Origin: Holothuria scabra
Lineage: Eukaryota > Echinodermata > Holothuroidea > Aspidochirotida > Holothuriidae
NCBI GenBank assembly: GCA_037179385.1
Contig: CM074190.1
Span: 7,330,284 to 7,394,283 of the forward strand
DNA length: 64,000 nucleotides
Direction of reading: 5' to 3'
Part shown: positions 58,843 through 64,000 of the stretch, in pieces
Position numbering within the stretch: the first letter of the stretch is position 1
Layout: each line of letters starts with the position of its first letter
Notes under the pieces: generated by a model
The model's database searches: none
Told to the model about the DNA's origin: nothing
The model's input: the letters and a program-made list of their open reading frames with translations, nothing else
Position numbers and translations under genes: made by a program

Positions 58843-59126
58843 TTAAAGCGATCTGCCCTGGATAAAACTTTCTTTAATTATGGGGCAAAGAGAAGGGTGG
58901 AAAAGGAAGACTTTTTCTTCATCTGTGAATTCGAAAGGAGGAGAATACATCTGCAAAATTCTAAATGCCACCACACTGCACCTTTTCAACATTTTAAGCT
59001 TTAGAAAGCAGGCCAATGCCAAAGGATTTGCTTCTTCTAAAAGGTCAACCAGTGTCTTGACCAAACATGACACATTCCTGTACAATGCAAAGATATCAAA
59101 ATGCTCAGTTTCTCTATCAAACTACA
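58843..59126 (-). CDS. Possible alternative terminal exon
   Basis: Within the 61.6-56.4 kb intron, a minus-strand frame opens after an AG in TTTGATAG. Starting there leaves one leading base, matching the phase-2 donor at 61611. It encodes about 90 residues, including FDIFALYRNVSCLVKTLVDL, LEEANPLALACFLKLKML and YSPPFEFTDEEKVFLFHPS, then TAA at 58845-58843. An AATAAA lies only 12 bp beyond (58831-58826). If used, it would give a short isoform without the MYND finger. Against it: the 3' UTR would be very short, the opposite strand is also open, and no domain is known. Confidence 0.18.
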
Positions 59127-59706
59127 AATATATCTGTGATGATATCTGACATTCTTGGTACTGTACAATTATAACTTTCAGGTTCACTTCATGAGAACTT
59201 TTGATGTAACATTTTTGATGTTAATCTTTATTTGTGATTTTAAATTCTTAGGAATAACTTTCAACTTCTTGTAAGGTATACTATCATGATAATGGCATCA
59301 CCCTTAGAGTAACTAAGTCTACTTTCTTCAAACTCATGTCAAGAAGGCCTTGAATTTTGAGAACTTTGAGCCTGACTGCACACCATTACTCACCTCAAAT
59401 CACTGCGAGGATTGTAATTCTTTGCATAATTACAATAAAGAGTTGAAGATCATATAAATGGATTAAACAGCACACCTACCACTGTCATTAATTTTCTGAG
59501 GAGTGTGATTTGTAGCACACCTGGAGAATGTAAAACTCAAGGCCTGTCAAAGAGTGGCAATTTTATGTAGCCCTTTCCAGTAAGATTGCCTTAGCTTGTT
59601 CATAAGGACTACTGGTTGTTTTTTGAGTTATTTTGCTTATTTGTAGAATGATAATAGTAACTTATAGACATTGTGCATATGGTGTCACAGAGCAGCAAGT
59701 ACGCCC

Positions 59707-59849
59707 TCCTTTGGGGGCAAAACAAACCAACACTGACAAATGCAGACAGCTGGTTTATCAACTAGTTGAATGCCCACATAGTTTGCTACCAGTGCTAGAC
59801 GAATTCTTATGTGAGCGGTCATGTGTTCCATTGTTTTGCCCCCAAGGAA
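59707..59849. repeat. Intronic inverted repeat, ~31-bp arms
   Basis: Left arm TCCTTTGGGGGCAAAACAAA (59707 on) and right arm reverse complement TTCCTTGGGGGCAAAACAAT pair, and pairing continues with mismatches inward (CCAACACTGAC with GGAACACATGAC), enclosing about 80 bp. No target duplication recognised. Confidence 0.6.
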
Positions 59850-61611
59850 AATGTCAAGTGTTGTCAATGCAGATGGACTACACAAATTTGACAATAGATT
59901 CAATTTCTCCAATTTCTCCAATGTACCAATTCCCTTCTCCCTGCCCCCTTCCCCCAACCTGATCTAGTTTTTGTGACTTTGTGAATACCCTGCATTTGAA
60001 GTCAGGTAAATGCACTTTTTAATATTCTTCAAAGAATTAAGCTTTGTTCCCTTACCTCCAGTGATTAAACACTCTCACCTCTACTGGTTTAACAATAGTA
60101 GATATATTATAACAGGTATTCAGTGGAACATGTATGGCTGTCACCACAAATGGACAAAACTTTGCAGCAAAATTTTATTGAGGTAAATTGAATGACATCA
60201 ATGAAATAAAATCAAACAAGAGGTGCTCTGATCTGTCCCAAAATAAGAGAAAGTGAATGAAAGTGAAAGACTTCCAAGTCAGAGATGTGACAAAAATATA
60301 GAGGAAGTAAATCAGAAGACAGAAACGGCAAGAATGATGATGAAATGATTGTGTTACCTGCTTTTGCTATTCCTCCTGATGTGTGTTGTGAAATGAATTG
60401 TGAAAATGAACAATGAATGAATGTAATGAAAATATGACGGAAAATGTAAAAATACATTGCAACATAACTACAGTAGAAATGACAAAAAATAGGAGGGGGG
60501 TATGCAAAACAGGTGCCAGTTATTTCTTTAGCAATATAAGTATAAATAATAATACCAATATTTCTCTTTTATATAACACTTTCAAACAGCAAAAATCTCA
60601 AAAGCCCTTTACATATATTTACCACAATCACATTTTACCTAATGGATCCCTGGTGTGAGGGGCTACAAGGAGTGCTGCAATTCCAGTGCTATCAATAATA
60701 TTTTCATCTATATCATAGTTCTTGTCCTAGTCTCATATGATGAGCTTCAAGTGAGAAGGCAAAAGGTCCCATTTTGAAAGACTCTGGTATGACCAGACAA
60801 GGTTTCGAATTCCAGCCTGCCTACCACTAGGGCAACCACTGAATACCATTCGAGAAGCCCTCATTAATATAAAGAGTGAGCTTTCCAACTATGCTGCTAT
60901 CCCAAACCTGCACTGGAAAAATAGTCACATTAAGCAAATGCAGATAGAGAACTTATCTTATCAAGACATTCCTCGTAAAATAGGAACATGAAATCTATCT
61001 TGAAATCGACCTCCTAAAAAATATTCCATCAATTGATCTTTCTTTTCAAAGGATGAGCTTTTTAAGAAAGAACACTAAAGCAATTTTTCGATGGAAAGAA
61101 ACCTTGAAAAAAGTTCATATAATGCCCTATTTTCAATTAAGCTTACAGGGACATTGCTGTTTACCACGGAAGCATTTGTACAAATATCTAATTATGTGCC
61201 AGACACATCTATGAATACTCTCTAAACTTTTTCAGTCAGTCAGGAAGCAGGTACCTATTTACAGACATTCCATAAAATGTCTCTTAGAGCTTGTAGTACT
61301 AGCATTCCTCTTTACAATCAGATATCACACTTGCATGCCTCCGGCTATCCACAGCATTAGACTACAAACCAGGTAGCAAGCTCTTCAAACACATGCTTTT
61401 GGGTAAGAAAACAAAAAATAACAGCAAGCAAATACAGGTTGGGTTTTGGGTTTTTATGCCTCATATTTTGCAGAAACAAACAGGATTTTTTTCTGTAAAT
61501 AGGATTATTTTGTTATCAAACAGTATCTTAAAATGAGTACACATCTACTTGGAAAGTGAGATGCATGTTATCTTTCTATCAAATCAAAGGAAATTACATT
61601 CTTAAACCAAC

Positions 61612-61846
61612 CTTAGCATAGTTTCCCCATTTTCTTTGTCCACCAGAGGCTGAAATTGGCCAGTGTTGTCCTTAATGACTGAATGAAATGCTACCTGCTT
61701 GGCACCAGCTGTCTCCTGGAGGGAATTTGAGGTACTAGCAGAGGGAGTACCTTTACGTAATGTCTTTGTAGCCATGATTGACTTGGTGGGAGATTCTAAC
61801 CGAGCTCCAGCCCCAGTATACAGGAAGTCCTGGCTAGGGCTTTCAC
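61612..61846 (-). CDS. Internal exon of MYND gene, upstream of the finger
   Basis: It is open for 77 full codons between an acceptor in TGATTTCTCAAAG and donor CTAAG|GTTGGT. An in-frame TGA 12-14 nt upstream and a TAA just past the donor mean the open stretch fits the splice sites. Residues are Ser/Thr-rich and mostly disordered-looking (ESPSQDFLYTGAGARLESPT, TLRKGTPSASTSNSLQETAG), with a more ordered end (KQVAFHSVIKDNTGQFQPLV). Ends in phase 2 and joins the MYND exon to read [13 protein letters not shown]. The exact start is uncertain: four AG sites lie within 17 bp. The gene's earlier exons are beyond the window or too small to recognise. Confidence 0.75.
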
Positions 61847-62128
61847 CTTTGAGAAATCAAACAGGAAATCGACTTTGGAATTAAGAGGATGCCACTTCCT
61901 TTACAGTAATGTCTGTTTACAAAAGCTGCAGCTTTTAATCATCTTAGAGGTTACAACAAAATAAACATATGGTTTAGAGGTTTTTCTTTGCTCAACAGTT
62001 TTACAGTTTGATAACTTTTCTGCTACTGTACTAACTCTGTTCACCCTTTCCTTCATTGTGACACAATCATGGTTTTATTGGTGTGCAACATTGCAACAGC
62101 CACAGAATACCAACAGGATTTATCTTCC

Positions 62129-62432
62129 TTAAAGGCCCAATTCTCTCACCCCAAACAGTACCAATTCTCCTAACCTTCTTACTTATGCCCCTCCCACAAC
62201 TGTATGAAATTCTTTATCATCTAGACACAATCTCAGTTTATTGCTTAAGGGTGAGTATAGAAAAGCGCAATGTGTATAACTGAAACACTCTCAGCACAGT
62301 TCATGCTGTGTAATATAAGCGTTGGTACTTTGCACTGTTTGAATTAGCAGTCAATCAAAGAGCTAGCCAATTGAGAGTTTCTACTACCCTGTACAAGAAG
62401 TGTAGTTTGGGGTGAGAAGATTGACCCTTTAA
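62129..62432 (+). mobile_element. TTAA MITE M1, reference copy
   Basis: TTAA at 62129-62132 and 62429-62432 flank 296 bp with inverted ends AGGCCCAATTCTCTCACCCC and GGGGTGAGAAGATTGACCCT. Interior blocks CAATCTCAGTTTATTGCTTA, AACACTCTCAGCAC and AGTCAATCAAAGAGCTAGCC define the family. TTAA target use suggests piggyBac-type mobilisation. No coding capacity. Confidence 0.9.
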
Positions 62433-62439
62433 TTTTGTT

Positions 62440-62480
62440 AGTTAGATAGAGTTTTATGGCCCAGTTTCCAACCTAAATTG
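62440..62480 (-). mobile_element. SINE tail fragment
   Basis: GTTAGATAGAGTTTTATGGC and CCAGTTTCCAACC match the extreme 3' part of the SINE, next to the M1 element. Confidence 0.6.
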
Positions 62481-64000
62481 GCCCTTTAAACAACAAACTT
62501 GTTTGCTGTCTGTTATAAGATTTGAATTATTCTCCTTTTGTAAATATAGTGAGAATTGTCAATGTCACACATATATTAAAGAAATTAATCAACCAATCTT
62601 TAAACATATGACAGGCTTCACATTATATATCTGTTGTTTTTGTTTGTAAATAAGATGAATACAATTGAACATGGGGTATACTGTGTTTGTTTCTTTTCAT
62701 TTCCATGTTTTTTTTTTTCATTTCCATGTAGCCTAAAGATACACCTGAAATAATTTCAACTACATTGATGATTCATAGCAACCTTGAATACAAACCCACA
62801 TATTTCTTATTACAACTCTTGTTTTGACGGTAAAATGTCCCACACATCACCGCCTCACACAATTTGACACCCAAACCCATCCAACAGAAACCTTAAATTA
62901 GTGAAGATGTATACCCAGTGTTACTAAGGCACTGAACATTTAAAACTCCCTTTGTTCCATTTAAGTTTCATTTTTTATATTGTTAAAATTACAAATTTCT
63001 TTCAAAAATTATCGTTTTCATTCAGAGGTGTCTACTTCTAAAAAGGGATGTCAAAACTACACAAGTGTTCACCATTGATTATATTGCTATAAGGCTATAC
63101 AATGCCATGAATTAATGAACCCACTCAACACACACTTTCAACAAATTTTTGCGCATTCCAAACTTGCCATCTTACAAAGTCTCAAGGTGCCAAAAAACAA
63201 TACGTAAAAACAGCAAATTTTCTGCTCGGCGTATGAGGGGCAGTACTTAACTTATGCACCCACACACTCAGTTACTGTCACATCTGTGGTGTACTAGCTA
63301 CCAGAGGGAAAAAACATCTGTGAATTCTCTTCTGAATGGTAATCCTGAAAGTGTTACAAAGATTTCTGTCAAACTGACAAACCACAAAATAATGTTCCCA
63401 ATTAATCTTCATCAATTATTACTTGTGGTGCCTTGAGCAACTTATGTTTCTTCTCCATGGACACATTGATACTACATATAGTAGTAAAGGATGATAACAT
63501 GCAATGATTGCAAACATTACTAAATGCTGCCAAATTTGTTTCCAGCATTATACAGTAATCTAATGCTCCGACTAAAGAAAGCTACCTTTAGTACATGAAC
63601 TATCTCCATTTTATGATTTTCATAAAGTTGAGATGCCAAGCTGTCAGATGTACTGGTCAGATATTAGGGAGTTTTCATTTTTTTTGACTGTGATGAGATC
63701 TAAGTGGAAAATGTAAGTGAAACCTGTCATATATTGTCAAGATCTCAACCAATAAACTATCACTATGTTGGTCCTTTAACTTAATCTCTGTCTCCTTTGT
63801 ACCCTTGAAGTCCCTCCCTCAACATCATGATCTACATGCAAACAAATATATTACACTTTGCAGTAGATATACATACAACTCTAGGGTATTTTTAATGTGA
63901 TTTCAGGCTGGAATAGCCACATTAAAACCAAGAGCTATGATAAAATGCCAGTATGTTCTTACTCCTTATCCCCTCAGTGACCTCTTGATGTAATCTCTCT

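Larger units (their letters stand above)
56445..61611 (-). other. Intron of MYND gene (5.2 kb)
   Basis: Donor AAG|GTTGGT at 61611 and acceptor TTTCAG at 56445, phase 2. AT-rich and CpG-poor. It contains one exon-like frame with a stop (58843-59126) and an inverted repeat at 59707-59849. Nothing else recognised. Confidence 0.75.
61847..64000 (-). other. Upstream intron of MYND gene (partial)
   Basis: CpG-poor, AT-rich sequence continuing the transcription unit to the window edge. It holds an intact M1 MITE and a SINE tail. No further exon could be supported; short exons may be hidden. Confidence 0.5.

Noticed and set aside
60330..60360. 18-bp microexon with CAG before and GTAACA after (minus strand)
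   Set aside because: Such short matches to splice consensus are expected by chance; nothing else supports it.
1..64000. CRISPR arrays, bacterial operons, rRNA, or intact retroelement or transposase genes
   Set aside because: No regularly spaced repeats with unique spacers, no ribosome-binding architecture, and no reverse transcriptase, integrase or DDE motif in any frame I read.

Overview
The window looks like invertebrate animal nuclear DNA. It is AT-rich and intron-rich, has no operons or long open frames, and is packed with short interspersed elements: a tRNA-derived SINE, several TTAA-flanked MITE families, foldback elements and TTAG microsatellites. A marine invertebrate deuterostome, possibly an echinoderm, is my best guess, but this rests on general style and not on a diagnostic gene.

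The only well-supported gene is on the minus strand on the right. Three exons at 61846-61612, 56444-56290 and 41507-41086 have good splice signals and join in matching phases (2 then 1). Together they give the last ~269 residues of a protein with one complete MYND zinc finger followed by a Ser/Gly/Asn/Arg-rich, RGG-like tail. The gene starts upstream of (to the right of) the window. The introns are 5.2 and 14.8 kb. They hold MITEs, SINE copies and two exon-like open stretches (58.8-59.1 kb and 47.8-48.1 kb) that could be an alternative last exon and a cassette exon.

The base composition divides the window. Left of about 36.63 kb CpG dinucleotides are ordinary. To the right they are almost absent, except inside young-looking MITEs. 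This is what gene-body methylation does to invertebrate genes, and it suggests that the MYND transcription unit extends to about 36.6 kb, 4.4 kb past its stop codon.

Layout, left to right: 1-5.2 kb intergenic, with a possible decayed class A GPCR (1.9-2.4 kb) and a ~550-bp repeat, R1. 5.2-5.8 kb: two SINE copies, one split by a hAT-like MITE. 9-13 kb: TTAG array, CACTC foldback elements, a TA-flanked MITE and repeat R2. 14.3-15.8 kb: a recent 792-bp tandem duplication. 17.8-19.45 kb: a 1.3-kb PIF/Harbinger-like element nested inside a TTAA MITE. 20-28.7 kb: more R1, R2 and TTAA MITEs, one exon-like open stretch (22.2-22.5 kb), and a repeat carrying nuclear-receptor DR1 and RFX X-box motifs. 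30.16-31.47 kb: a large foldback element with ~375-bp arms. 31.5-36.6 kb: featureless. 36.6-64 kb: the MYND gene and its flank.

No tRNA, rRNA, CRISPR array or intact transposase or reverse transcriptase was seen. Repeat families are recognised only from copies inside this window, so family names (hAT, Harbinger, piggyBac) are inferred from terminal sequence and target-site length.
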